Below are positions 18,504 through 27,620 of a DNA stretch of 57,803 bases, in pieces. Position 1 is the stretch's first letter; each line of letters starts with the position of its first letter. The notes under the pieces were generated by a model. The model saw nothing but the letters and a program-made list of their open reading frames with translations. It searched no databases and had not been told where the DNA came from. The DNA is from Candidatus Omnitrophota bacterium (GTDB taxonomy: Bacteria; Omnitrophota; Gorgyraeia; 2-01-FULL-45-10), in the NCBI GenBank assembly GCA_028699255.1, contig JAQVUX010000005.1:108548-166350 (forward strand), read 5' to 3'. Position numbers and translations under genes: made by a program.

Positions 18504-19289
18504 TTATCTCGCTACAAAATAAAACAAAGCCGTGAAGAAACAGTCCGAAGCTATTATCAATATAAAACTCACAACTACGCTGGAGGTGGTCGAGCGCCCT
18601 ACGCCCTCCGCGCCGCCCTCCGCGGTCATTCCCTCATAGCAGGCGACGATACAAATAATTACTCCGAAGAAGAAACTCTTTATAAGCCCTGTAAAAAAAT
18701 CCTTATATTTGAGCGGTTGCCACGTATTTTTCATATACATGGCGTGCGATATTCCCAATTTATACACTCCGACGAGATAACCTCCGAAGACACCGACTAT
18801 ATCGGCATATATTGTTAGTATCGGAAGCATAATTATAAGCGCCAAAAACCTCGGCACAACCAGGTATTTTATAGGATTGGTTGCCAGCGTTTCCATAGCA
18901 TCGATCTGCTCGGTAACCTGCATAGTTCCCAGTTCGGCGGTTATTGAGGCGCCGACCCTGCCCGCCACTATAAGCGCTGTCAAAACTGGCCCGAGTTCTC
19001 TGGTCATCGAAAACGCGACTAAGGACGCTATGTACATCTCGGCGGAAAATCTCTGCATCTGATACGCGCTCTGAAGCGCCAGCACCATACCGGTGAACAT
19101 GCTTATAAGAAATACTATCGGCAGAGAATCAACGCCGATCTTTGCCATCTGTTCGAGTATCTGGCGACGGCGCAGAGGCGGCATAGGTATCCAGAATAAA
19201 GTCTGCCCCATAAGTATGGATATGCCGCCGGCGTATCTTATAAAATCCGTAAACTGCTTTCCCACCATCTGTAAAAAATTTCTCATCAA
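18504..19289 (-). CDS. mlaE: MlaE-family lipid ABC permease
   Basis: Integral membrane permease of 261 aa with about five hydrophobic segments and the family block RELGPVLTALIVAGRVGASITAELGTMQVTEQIDA. It pairs with MlaF and MlaD. The direction of lipid movement cannot be told from sequence. The gene follows the AsmA-like gene by 9 bp, so an envelope lipid role may be shared. Confidence 0.92.
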   Translation of the reverse strand: MMRNFLQMVGKQFTDFIRYAGGISILMGQTLFWIPMPPLRRRQILEQMAKIGVDSLPIVFLISMFTGMVLALQSAYQMQRFSAEMYIASLVAFSMTRELGPVLTALIVAGRVGASITAELGTMQVTEQIDAMETLATNPIKYLVVPRFLALIIMLPILTIYADIVGVFGGYLVGVYKLGISHAMYMKNTWQPLKYKDFFTGLIKSFFFGVIICIVACYEGMTAEGGAEGVGRSTTSSVVVSFILIIASDCFFTALFYFVAR

Positions 19290-19298
19290 AGGCTCCTG

Positions 19299-20657
19299 TC
19301 AGAACTTATTCTTATGTTCTATGCCCATAAAGTCTTTATCCTGTCCGAGCGAAACTTTAAGGCTATCGTTCGGATGCAATTTATATTCCAGCTGGACTTC
19401 GTCTCCGCTCTTCAATCTTTCATCGACGGCATCCTCGGAGGTGAACTTTTTAAAATCGATGCCGATCTCGTCGCTTATCTGCTTGGTCATTGTAGTCTCG
19501 CTGGTCCCGAGACTACTGGTAGAATTCCACCCATCCCAGTTTATCGCCTTCTCATCCCCCACAAGCTGAAGCTTTTCGAACATACTGCCTCTGCCAATCT
19601 TGCTCAAATCCATCTCACCGGCGATGACGAACGCCCCGCTCTCCCTGGTTATACGCGAATCTTCTATGCGCATTATCGGCCCATCACCTTTTAGGTGTGC
19701 GCTTAAATATTCAAACGACATAGGCCCGATCGTGCCCTTCTTCGCGTCTATCGTTACATTACTGCGGATATTATTTGCCGGGCCTTTTAATTCACATTTG
19801 ACGTTGAACGTGCCGGATATTATCGAAGAGGCGTCTTTTGCTCCCAGGGCCAGGGCAAGCCATGTTGAGCTCATGTTATTTATAGTAATTACGGCATCCA
19901 TGTCAAACGGCGCCTTCAAGCCAAATGTACCGTGGCCCCTGAAAATATCGGAAAGACTGAAGTCGGATATCTCGATCTTGCCGTCGGCTATTATGTACGA
20001 TGTTTTAAGGTTTAAGAACGGCCTGTAATTGAGCACACAGTTCCGCGTCTCGATCACGCCTTGTATAGCGGGCCTTGCCACCTCGATGCCGGGCACTAAA
20101 ACCACTTCACTCTTCAAAACGCCGTCGCATACCAGGTCCTGCCCGCCGATCGCCAGATGGGATACCTTAAAATTCGCTTCGATGGCGCTATCTTTCGAGA
20201 CCGTACCCTGTATAGCGATGAAACCGCGCGCGGGTTTGACCTCGATATTGTAAGCGCCATTCTTTATACTGCCTTCAAAACCAACTTTTTCGCCGGACGG
20301 CATACTAAAATAACCTTCGGCCTCAAAAGCGTCTTTGGCCCCTTTTGCCCCCAGAAGATCCCATGCCCTGTAAGCCGTCTTTATAGCGCTTATCTCTAAA
20401 AACGGCGACTTCTCTTTCCCTCCGACGGCGGATATTTTGATATTTTTAAATGTAACCGGATGCAATATACCGCCGTCTATACGTCCTATCGAAATATTAA
20501 CTTTTCCGCCGAGCGCATCTTCCATCCGCGATTCGGCAAAGATCTTGACCTGAGGCATAAAAGCCTCTATCCTGCCTTCTATGAAAAGAACAGCGCATAT
20601 GACGAGTAGAAACGTCAGAGCCGATCCAAAATGCCGTCTTGTCCTCAGGTTTCTCAT
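19299..20657 (-). CDS. AsmA/TamB-like envelope protein
   Basis: A 452-residue protein with one N-terminal membrane segment (~residues 11-28, SALTFLLVICAVLFIEG). A long beta-rich body with alternating hydrophobic strands follows, for example VNISIGRIDGGILHPVTFKNIKI and several FxAEGYF/FKVSHLAIGG-type units. This pattern is typical of AsmA-like/DUF748-type bridge proteins, which line a hydrophobic groove for lipid transport. It sits between clpC and mlaE. Family assignment is by pattern only, and there are no catalytic motifs. Confidence 0.6.
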   Translation of the reverse strand: MRNLRTRRHFGSALTFLLVICAVLFIEGRIEAFMPQVKIFAESRMEDALGGKVNISIGRIDGGILHPVTFKNIKISAVGGKEKSPFLEISAIKTAYRAWDLLGAKGAKDAFEAEGYFSMPSGEKVGFEGSIKNGAYNIEVKPARGFIAIQGTVSKDSAIEANFKVSHLAIGGQDLVCDGVLKSEVVLVPGIEVARPAIQGVIETRNCVLNYRPFLNLKTSYIIADGKIEISDFSLSDIFRGHGTFGLKAPFDMDAVITINNMSSTWLALALGAKDASSIISGTFNVKCELKGPANNIRSNVTIDAKKGTIGPMSFEYLSAHLKGDGPIMRIEDSRITRESGAFVIAGEMDLSKIGRGSMFEKLQLVGDEKAINWDGWNSTSSLGTSETTMTKQISDEIGIDFKKFTSEDAVDERLKSGDEVQLEYKLHPNDSLKVSLGQDKDFMGIEHKNKF

Positions 20658-20661
20658 ATAC

Positions 20662-23091
20662 CTACGACAGGTTAAACTCCAGATGGTCGCCTTTTACCGC
20701 AACCTTCACCGTGCCGCCTTTTTTATAAGTGCCTCGTATTATCTCTTCCGCAAGAGGATCCTCCAAAAAGCGCTGTATCGTCCTCTTAAGCGGCCGCGCG
20801 CCGAAACTTTTGTCGAACCCTTTTTCGATAAGAAAATCTTCCGCCTCTTTGGTAAGCTCGATCTTTATATTCTGCTCTTTTAAGCGCGATTCGACGTCAC
20901 GCACCTCGATCTCGACTATATGCTCAAGATCTTCCTTCGTAAGCGCCCTGAACACGATGATATCATCGACCCTATTGATAAACTCCGGCTTGAATGTCTT
21001 CTTCACCTCATCCAGCAGGCGCTCCTTCATCGACTTATAAGTAACATCTTCCTCCTGGGATTTAAACCCTATCGAGCCCTGTTTCTTCAGCATCTCCGCG
21101 CCGATATTGGAGGTCATTATTATTATCGTGTTTTTGAAATCCACCTTACGGCCGAATGAATCGGTGAGCCGCCCCTCCTCCAGCATCTGCAGGAGGATAT
21201 TAAATACATCCGGGTGCGCCTTCTCTATCTCGTCGAGAAGAACCACAGAATACGGCTTGCGGCGGACTTTCTCGGTGAGTTGTCCGCCCTCTTCGTAGCC
21301 GACATACCCCGGAGGCGCTCCCACAAGGCGAGAGACATTGAACTTTTCCATATACTCCGACATGTCTATCTGTATAATCGCGTCCTCATCGCCGAACATG
21401 AACTCCGCGAGCACGTGGCCGACCAGCGTTTTACCTACACCGGTGGGGCCCAGGAAGACGAAAGAGCCTATGGGCCTGCGCGGATCCTTTATTCCGGCGC
21501 GCGATCTCCTGACGGCATGCGCGATGGCGGATAAAGCTTCGTCCTGGCCTATGACGCGTTTACGCAGGGCATCTTCCATCTTCAGGAATTTGTCCTGCTC
21601 CTTCTCTTCGAGTTTCAATATCGGGATACCGGTCCATTTCGATACGATAACGGCTATGTCGTCATCCGTAACTTTTGGCTCCACCTTCCCGTTGGATTCT
21701 TTCCATTCTTTCTTTATGCGATTGAGTTCTTCTTTTAATTTACGCTCCTCGTCCCTGATCTTCGCCGCTTTCTCAAAATCCTGATTTTTTACCGCCGCTT
21801 CTTTCTCCTGTTTCACGACGGCCATCTTCTCCTCGATGTGCTTCACATCCGGCGGCGCGGTCATGACCGAAAGACGCGCGCGCGCGCCCGCTTCGTCTAT
21901 GAGGTCTATCGCCTTATCCGGCTGATACCTACCGCTTATGTATCGATCGGAAAGCTTTGCGGCGGCATCAAGCGCTTCATCCGTAAATTTAACTCTATGA
22001 TGGGCTTCATATCTATCACGCAGTCCTTTTAATATCTCTATCGTCTCAAGAACGCTCGGAGGCTCGACCATTATCGTCTGGAAACGCCTCTCGAGAGCCG
22101 CGTCTTTTTCTATGTGCTTACGATATTCGGTAAGCGTAGTAGCGCCGATACACTGTATCTCGCCCCGCGAAAGCGCGGGCTTCAATATGTTCGACGCGTC
22201 GATCGCGCCTTCCGCGCCGCCGGCTCCCACAAGCGTATGGAGTTCGTCGATAAATACTATCACATCCTCGGAACGCTTTATCTCGTCCATGACCGCCTTT
22301 ATGCGCTCCTCGAACTGGCCCCTGTACTTTGTTCCGGCAACCATCAAAGCGATATCCAGGATTATAAGGCGTTTGTCTTTCAATAATTCAGGTACGTCCG
22401 CGGCTATTATTTTCTGCGCGAGCCCTTCGACTATGGCAGTTTTTCCGACACCGGCCTCTCCAAGTAATACAGGGTTATTCTTCGTCCGGCGGGAAAGTAT
22501 CTGAATAACGCGTTCGATCTCGTTCTTCCTGCCTATGACAGGATCGAGCTTGCCGTCTTTTGCCAACTTCGTAAGATCCCTGCCGAAGGCATCGAGCGCC
22601 GGGGTCTTGGCGTGAGAAACCTTCTGCCCCATTTCATAGCCCGGTATCTCGGAGCCGAGGAGGTTCATCACTTCGTCCCGTACCTTACCCAGTTCAAGTC
22701 CCAGATTCACAAGTACCTGTGAGGCGACGCCTTCGCCTTCACGTATAAGCCCCAGCAGGAGATGCTCGGTGCCGATATAATTGTGGCCGAGCGAGCGAGC
22801 TTCTTCCATAGCGAGCTCTATCACCTTCTTGGCTTTTGGCGTAAATGGCAGATCGCCGGAAACGACGGTAGTCGGGCCCGGCTGTACAAGTTTCTCGACC
22901 TCAAGCCGTATCTTGTCCGAACTCAATCCAAAACTCGCCAGCACCGCGGCGGCGACGCCTTCGCCTTCACGCACCAGGCCCAGCAATATATGTTCGGTAC
23001 CGATATAATCATGATTAAATCTTTTAGCTTCTTCTTTAGCCAGCAATATTACCTTCCTGGCTCTTTCGGTAAATCTATTGAACATCGGCAT
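20662..23091 (-). CDS. clpC: ATP-dependent Clp protease ATP-binding subunit ClpC
   Basis: Hsp100 unfoldase of 809 aa. Two Clp-N repeats are at residues ~1-150 ([18 protein letters not shown] and [18 protein letters not shown]). AAA-1 carries [10 protein letters not shown], and a UVR-containing middle domain ([22 protein letters not shown]) is diagnostic of ClpC. AAA-2 carries GPTGVGKT. It feeds substrates to ClpP, which is not in the window. It follows mcsB by 24 bp, so arginine-phosphorylated proteins are the likely substrates, as in Bacillus. Confidence 0.95.
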   Translation of the reverse strand: MPMFNRFTERARKVILLAKEEAKRFNHDYIGTEHILLGLVREGEGVAAAVLASFGLSSDKIRLEVEKLVQPGPTTVVSGDLPFTPKAKKVIELAMEEARSLGHNYIGTEHLLLGLIREGEGVASQVLVNLGLELGKVRDEVMNLLGSEIPGYEMGQKVSHAKTPALDAFGRDLTKLAKDGKLDPVIGRKNEIERVIQILSRRTKNNPVLLGEAGVGKTAIVEGLAQKIIAADVPELLKDKRLIILDIALMVAGTKYRGQFEERIKAVMDEIKRSEDVIVFIDELHTLVGAGGAEGAIDASNILKPALSRGEIQCIGATTLTEYRKHIEKDAALERRFQTIMVEPPSVLETIEILKGLRDRYEAHHRVKFTDEALDAAAKLSDRYISGRYQPDKAIDLIDEAGARARLSVMTAPPDVKHIEEKMAVVKQEKEAAVKNQDFEKAAKIRDEERKLKEELNRIKKEWKESNGKVEPKVTDDDIAVIVSKWTGIPILKLEEKEQDKFLKMEDALRKRVIGQDEALSAIAHAVRRSRAGIKDPRRPIGSFVFLGPTGVGKTLVGHVLAEFMFGDEDAIIQIDMSEYMEKFNVSRLVGAPPGYVGYEEGGQLTEKVRRKPYSVVLLDEIEKAHPDVFNILLQMLEEGRLTDSFGRKVDFKNTIIIMTSNIGAEMLKKQGSIGFKSQEEDVTYKSMKERLLDEVKKTFKPEFINRVDDIIVFRALTKEDLEHIVEIEVRDVESRLKEQNIKIELTKEAEDFLIEKGFDKSFGARPLKRTIQRFLEDPLAEEIIRGTYKKGGTVKVAVKGDHLEFNLS

Positions 23092-23115
23092 GTGTAAATC
23101 TCCTATAACTATGAA

Positions 23116-24162
23116 TTATTTCAGTTTTCCCCTGACGATATCAGCGCGCTTCACGTCACGCTCGTCCGCGTTCAGCAATTTCCCTTCGAGCTTTTGAAGA
23201 TGGGCAGGCTGTGTAAGCAGAAAAAGTTCGTTGACCGTTCTCCTGTCCATGTTTTTCACAAGCCCGAGATCGACCCCCAACCGTATAGCCGACAAGAGCG
23301 CCACCGTCTCACTGCTATTTATTATATGCGCGCTCTTGAGCGTTCCGTACGCGCGCGATATCCTGTCATTTAATCCTTCTTTATTTTTAACAACGAGCAT
23401 CTTCCGGGTAGCGTCTTCGCGGGAGATGAGTTGATTTGTTATCCTCTCGATATTATCGATAATATCTTCTTCGGTGATCCCCATGGATATCTGGTTCGAT
23501 ATCTGAAATATATTACCCATCGCCTCGGTGCCTTCGCCGTAGAGGCCCCTTACGTTCATACCCAGTTTCGCTATCGCCTGCAGTATCTTGCCGATCTGGC
23601 CGGTGAAGACCAGGGCCGGCAGATGAAGCATAGTCGACCCCCTGAGGCCCGTGCCGGCGTTCGTCGGACACGCGGTGAGATAACCCCACTTAGGCGAGAA
23701 CGCGAACGGCAACGATTTGCTCAACTCCGTATCTATTTCATCGATTATGCGCCAGCATTCCCTGACATTAAGGCCGGACTGCATCACCTGTATCCTGAGA
23801 TGATCCTCCTCATTCACCATTATGCTGACTATCTCATTCGGATCGACTATCAGAGCTTTATAGTCCGCGCCACGGGCATGCTCCGGGCTCATGAGGTGAC
23901 GCTCGACGAGGAATATCCTGTCGACTTCGCTTAAGTCCTTCAACCTTATAAATAAGGCATTCTTTAAAAATCCGGATTGCCTTACAGCGGCCTCCGTTAT
24001 GTTTAATATCTCTTCCAACTGCTGTTTTGTCGCCCTGTTCGAAAAAGGTAACTTTTCGATATTCCGCGCCAGGCGCGTCCGGGAGGACATGACTATATTA
24101 GCGCTCGGGCCCGTTCCTTTGAGCCACTCGGTATCCTGCTTTACAAAATCATCTATCGTCAT
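23116..24162 (-). CDS. mcsB: protein arginine kinase McsB
   Basis: ATP:guanido phosphotransferase of 348 aa that phosphorylates protein arginines to mark them for ClpCP. Visible motifs are SSRTRLARNI near residue 27, the catalytic-cysteine loop TACPTNAGTGLRGSTMLHLP, and REDATRKMLVVK. The C-terminal RDVKRA (residues 335-340) matches the RDxxRA phospho-arginine pocket of true McsB and argues against a creatine-kinase-like role. It overlaps mcsA by 4 bp. No ctsR is adjacent. Confidence 0.93.
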   Translation of the reverse strand: MTIDDFVKQDTEWLKGTGPSANIVMSSRTRLARNIEKLPFSNRATKQQLEEILNITEAAVRQSGFLKNALFIRLKDLSEVDRIFLVERHLMSPEHARGADYKALIVDPNEIVSIMVNEEDHLRIQVMQSGLNVRECWRIIDEIDTELSKSLPFAFSPKWGYLTACPTNAGTGLRGSTMLHLPALVFTGQIGKILQAIAKLGMNVRGLYGEGTEAMGNIFQISNQISMGITEEDIIDNIERITNQLISREDATRKMLVVKNKEGLNDRISRAYGTLKSAHIINSSETVALLSAIRLGVDLGLVKNMDRRTVNELFLLTQPAHLQKLEGKLLNADERDVKRADIVRGKLK

Positions 24163-24662
24163 TTAACGCTTCCCGTCTTCTTTTCCAAATCTTTTATCTG
24201 GTCGCGAAGTTTGGCCGCCTCCTCGAACTCCTCGTACTGTATCGCCTTCTCCATTTTCACGCGCAGATCCTGAAGATTTCTGGTATCTTTCACGGTCTTA
24301 CCGGCCGAGAGAGGAACTTTACCCACGTGACGATCGGCGCTGTGTATCCGTTTCAATAACGGGGTGAGTTGTTTTTTAAAAGCCTCATAACATTCGCCGC
24401 AACCAAGGCGGCCCACTTTTTTGAAATCGCCGTATGTGAATCCGCATACCGGGCATTTTACCCTATCGGTAATGCTCGGCTCGAGCCCGGCACCGAGGTC
24501 GGCCAGTCCGGCGAGAAGGTCGCTTAATCCGAAATGCTCCTCCATCTCGGCGCCTTTCTCCTTGGCGCACTCTTCGCAGAGGTGGAGCTTCGTCACCTTT
24601 TCATTGACTATCTCGGTCAGGTGAACGGTCGCTTCTCTTTTACCGCAGATATCACACTTCAT
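24159..24662 (-). CDS. mcsA: McsA, zinc-finger activator of McsB
   Basis: 167 residues with two zinc modules: CDICGKREATVHL with HLCEECAKEKG near the N-terminus, then CPVCG and CGECYEAF in the middle. A C-terminal UVR motif (MEKAIQYEEFEEAAKLRDQI) matches that of ClpC. In Bacillus McsA activates McsB. It overlaps the upstream aminotransferase gene by 11 bp, so the four genes ilvE-like, mcsA, mcsB and clpC are probably cotranscribed. Confidence 0.92.
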   Translation of the reverse strand: MKCDICGKREATVHLTEIVNEKVTKLHLCEECAKEKGAEMEEHFGLSDLLAGLADLGAGLEPSITDRVKCPVCGFTYGDFKKVGRLGCGECYEAFKKQLTPLLKRIHSADRHVGKVPLSAGKTVKDTRNLQDLRVKMEKAIQYEEFEEAAKLRDQIKDLEKKTGSVK

Positions 24663-25524
24663 ATCTTACCCCATCCGACTTAGTGAATTCCTTAAAACCT
24701 TCCATAAGCCGGAATGTCATCTCTCCGGGCTTACCTGCGCCGATCTGTTTTTTATCTATCTTCACGACGGGGATTATCTCCGCGGCTGTGCCTGTCAAAA
24801 AGACTTCATCCGCCTGATAAAAATCCTCTATCCTTAAGAGCTTTTCATTAAAACGTATTCCTGCCTTTTTCGCCGCATCTATGACAGCGTCTCTGGTTAT
24901 GCCTTCGAGCGCGCCTATATTTACAGGCGGCGTAAAAAGAACCCCGCCCTTCACCATGAATATATTATCCCCGGTGCATTCCGCAACATATCCATCGCTG
25001 GTAAGCATGATGGCCTCTTGCGTGCCGGCGTCTATCGCGTCTATCTTCGCAAGTATATTATTCAGATAGTTCAGCGATTTTATCCGCGGATCCAGCGACG
25101 CGGGATTATTGCGCCTCGTCGAGGCTGTTATTATGGCAAGCCCATTGCGGTAAAACTCTTTTGGGTACAAAGCTATCTTATCCGTTATTATAAATACGGT
25201 AGGCTTCGGACATTTTCTCGGGTCAAGGCCGAGATCGCCGTAACCTCTTGTCACGACCAGCCGTATATACGCATCGCGGAGTTTGTTAGCTTTGAGTGTG
25301 GCGATAAGCGCATCCACCATTTCAGTTTCCGTCATAGGTATTTTTAACTTGATAGCCGCGGCAGATCTGTAAAGCCGATCTATGTGCTCCTTCAGGCGGA
25401 ATACAAGACAATCGTAAGTGCGGATGCCTTCAAAAACCCCATCCCCGTATAATAGCCCATGGTCGAATACCGATATATAGGCCTTATCCTTATCTACAAA
25501 TTTTCCATCTATATATATTTTCAT
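24652..25524 (-). CDS. ilvE: branched-chain (class IV) aminotransferase
   Basis: PLP fold-type IV aminotransferase of 290 aa. It has FDHGLLYGDGVFEGIRTY near residue 21, the PLP-lysine segment RIKSLNYLNN near residue 147 and the phosphate loop FLTGTAAEIIPV near the C-terminus. Branched-chain aminotransferase is the best call, but D-amino-acid aminotransferase or ADC lyase are related. The start ATG at 25524 has no ribosome site, and the promoter -10 lies only about 9 bp upstream, so the mRNA may be leaderless. It heads the mcsA-mcsB-clpC run. Confidence 0.85.
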   Translation of the reverse strand: MKIYIDGKFVDKDKAYISVFDHGLLYGDGVFEGIRTYDCLVFRLKEHIDRLYRSAAAIKLKIPMTETEMVDALIATLKANKLRDAYIRLVVTRGYGDLGLDPRKCPKPTVFIITDKIALYPKEFYRNGLAIITASTRRNNPASLDPRIKSLNYLNNILAKIDAIDAGTQEAIMLTSDGYVAECTGDNIFMVKGGVLFTPPVNIGALEGITRDAVIDAAKKAGIRFNEKLLRIEDFYQADEVFLTGTAAEIIPVVKIDKKQIGAGKPGEMTFRLMEGFKEFTKSDGVRYEV

Positions 25525-25533
25525 AATTATATA

Positions 25534-25562
25534 AGTATATATAATAATTAGGCCTAAGTCAA
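25534..25562 (-). promoter_or_regulatory. strong sigma70-type promoter upstream of ilvE-mcsA-mcsB-clpC
   Basis: TTGACT (25557-25562), a 17-bp spacer and TATACT (25534-25539) on the minus strand. The predicted transcript start at about 25526 is 2-3 nt before the ATG at 25524. No CtsR-like heptad repeat was noticed here. Confidence 0.7.
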
Positions 25563-25575
25563 TTATATTTGGGCA

Positions 25576-25636
25576 TAAAAAAGAGAGGCCCTAAGGATGC
25601 ATAAGCCTCCTTTTACTTAAGGGCCTCTTTTTGGGT
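25576..25636. terminator. bidirectional-looking intrinsic terminator
   Basis: The stem AAAAGAGAGGCCCTAAG pairs imperfectly with CTTAAGGGCCTCTTTTT, with A-tracts on one side and T-tracts on the other. It lies downstream of the 52-residue ORF and upstream of the ilvE-like promoter, so it separates two transcription units. Confidence 0.75.
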
Positions 25637-25679
25637 GGAGAAAATTATTCCGCCGTCGATTCCGTAATGGGCGGAATTA

Positions 25680-25838
25680 TCATGCGTGGCTCATTTTTGA
25701 CCTGAGGTATCTGGCCTCAAGCATAGTTATCCCCCTGTTAATCTCATTATAAAGCTTCTTCGCCTTCTTGTAACTTCTTGAACGCGACACCTTCTTCCCA
25801 AAAGTATCGTGCAACCTGCGCGTCGTCAAATACGGCAT
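25680..25838 (-). CDS. small basic hypothetical protein (52 aa)
   Basis: The ORF begins MPYLTTRRLHDTFGKKVSRS and ends YLRSKMSHA. It is strongly basic and helical in its second half, with no Cys and no membrane segment. A near-perfect ribosome site AAGGAGGGTGT directly precedes the ATG at 25838, which makes translation likely despite the size. It starts 9 bp after the 129-residue gene and is the last gene before the terminator. I do not recognise it. Nucleic-acid binding is possible from charge alone. Confidence 0.65.
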   Translation of the reverse strand: MPYLTTRRLHDTFGKKVSRSRSYKKAKKLYNEINRGITMLEARYLRSKMSHA

Positions 25839-25847
25839 ACACCCTCC

Positions 25848-26219
25848 TTATTTTGCTACGGCCGGCTTTTCGAAACGCACCTTGAACGAGTGCATAAAGC
25901 CGATCGTATATACACTTCTATTCAGGACGGCATAGAACGTCCCGAGTATCTTGCAGATTATCTTATCCTCAAGATTGGCGTCGTTATGTTCTTTCATGAT
26001 ATGGAACTGCCGCCTATTGACGCTTTGAAGACCGCCCTGCGCAGTAAGCCATTTCTGCGTTTCCTCGTCGGAGGCAAGATGTTTCACATCCTTTATAAAA
26101 TAAAAACACCTTCTTTCGGTCTTGGCGCGCAGGCCATCCCGCTCAAAGACCTCCCTCAAGAAGATGTCTTTTTTACGTGAGTTTACGGATGTAAGATTTT
26201 TAAATAATACTTCTCTCAT
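25848..26219 (-). CDS. hypothetical protein (123-129 aa)
   Basis: Not recognised. I prefer the ATG at 26219 (MREVLFKNLTS) because GGTGGAG precedes it. A start at 26237 would add six residues. The chain is charged and mixed alpha/beta, with FIKDVKHLASDEETQKWL and a C-terminal SVYTIGFMHSFKVRF strand. It has one isolated Cys pair and no membrane segment. It is followed by the 52-residue gene with a strong ribosome site, so the two form a pair. The upstream neighbour plsY ends 150 bp away. Confidence 0.6.
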   Translation of the reverse strand: MREVLFKNLTSVNSRKKDIFLREVFERDGLRAKTERRCFYFIKDVKHLASDEETQKWLTAQGGLQSVNRRQFHIMKEHNDANLEDKIICKILGTFYAVLNRSVYTIGFMHSFKVRFEKPAVAK

Positions 26220-26387
26220 AACTCCACCCATTTCCATACTTTTTAAAACTTTTTAATTGGAAGTCAAAAAAAATAACATTCTTTTTCAACTATTGTTGTT
26301 GATGGACTCGGCCTACCTTCAATCCACTAATAAGTATACTTGATAAACAAACGATCGTCAATGACCAAAATCTCACTTTTTGAAATA

Positions 26388-27026
26388 CTAACCTTGCTTA
26401 TCTTTGAACAAAATCGTCTTATTCTCCTGCCTCTTCAGAAGACGCGTTATATTCTCGCGATGTTTGAAGATACTGATCGAGCATATGACGGCGCTGATAA
26501 GAACCAGATAGAACGACTGTCCGAAAGCTATCGCGAAGGGCGGAAAAACGATGAGCGCGCATATCGATGCTAACGACACATAGTTCGTGGTAAAGAATAT
26601 GATAAGCCAAATCACGGATGACGGTATAAGAACTATCGGAGCCAGACCGAGAGCAACGCCAAGAGTAGTGGCAACACCTTTCCCGCCTTTAAACTTCAAC
26701 CAGACAGGCCAGATGTGTCCGCAAACCGCAACCAGACCCAGAAACGAACGATAAAAATCATAATCGAGATTCTCGATGTAGCCGTAGAAGAAGTTCGCCA
26801 TTATCGTTACGACGAACACGCCTTTAAGCACGTCTACTATGAGCGTTACAAGCGCGGGCAATTTACCGACCGACCTTAAAACGTTGGTCGCGCCGGCGTT
26901 TCCACTGCCAACCTGCCGGATATCGACGCCTTTCAACGCCCTGGCCATAAGAAAACTCGTCGGGAAAGAACCGATCATGTATCCGAGTACGGTAGAAAAT
27001 ATAAAAAATATTACGCTCATTATCAT
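26388..27026 (-). CDS. plsY: acyl-phosphate:glycerol-3-phosphate acyltransferase
   Basis: Membrane enzyme of phospholipid synthesis (212 aa, about five membrane segments). Its three family motifs are visible: GSFPTSFLMAR near residue 18, GSGNAGATNVLR near 41, and GHIWPVWLKFKGGKGVATTLG near 103-124. It follows pgsA by 6 bp, which places two phospholipid genes together. Confidence 0.94.
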   Translation of the reverse strand: MIMSVIFFIFSTVLGYMIGSFPTSFLMARALKGVDIRQVGSGNAGATNVLRSVGKLPALVTLIVDVLKGVFVVTIMANFFYGYIENLDYDFYRSFLGLVAVCGHIWPVWLKFKGGKGVATTLGVALGLAPIVLIPSSVIWLIIFFTTNYVSLASICALIVFPPFAIAFGQSFYLVLISAVICSISIFKHRENITRLLKRQENKTILFKDKQG

Positions 27027-27032
27027 ACTGCT

Positions 27033-27602
27033 CTACGCTTTCTTCGGCAATGCATGGTTTTCACCAAACAAGCGGCTACCTTTAATAATATAATCCACGC
27101 CTGAAAGTACGGTAAAAAGCACGGTGGTATTCCATATTATAAAGGAATATTTAAACTCCAGCAATACGCTGACAATTGTTATCATCTGAAAAAATGTCGT
27201 TATTTTACCCACAGCGCTTGGGGAAACCTTAAGATCGCCCGTGACCACATGCACCACTATTGACCCTAAGACTATTATGGCATCCCTGGATATTACGATT
27301 ATCGTTACATATGCCGGTATCCTTATGCCTTCGGGGATGCTGTTGGTAATAGCGAGCGCGATATACGCGGTCATAAGAAGAAGCTTGTCCGCGATGGGAT
27401 CGAGTATCGTACCCAGCTGGGTCTTCTGCTTCAGCGCTCGCGCGATAAATCCGTCCGCTCCGTCGGAAATAACCGCGATTATAAATATAGCCAGCGCCAA
27501 AGTATGGCACGAATACACTATAGCCGCGATGAAAAAAGGTATCAGCACGATCCTTGTGATCGTTATCTTATTGGCCAGGTTCAGCCCCTGCCTTTTACCC
27601 AT
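27033..27602 (-). CDS. pgsA: CDP-diacylglycerol-glycerol-3-phosphate 3-phosphatidyltransferase
   Basis: CDP-alcohol phosphatidyltransferase of 189 aa. The motif D-G-x2-A-R-x8-G-x3-D-x3-D is complete: D50, G51, A54, R55, G64, D68 and D72. Several membrane helices follow. PgsA is the most likely member given its size and its place between lepB and plsY. Other CDP-alcohol transferases share the motif. Confidence 0.88.
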   Translation of the reverse strand: MGKRQGLNLANKITITRIVLIPFFIAAIVYSCHTLALAIFIIAVISDGADGFIARALKQKTQLGTILDPIADKLLLMTAYIALAITNSIPEGIRIPAYVTIIVISRDAIIVLGSIVVHVVTGDLKVSPSAVGKITTFFQMITIVSVLLEFKYSFIIWNTTVLFTVLSGVDYIIKGSRLFGENHALPKKA

Positions 27603-27620
27603 ACATTCTCCCCCGCCATA

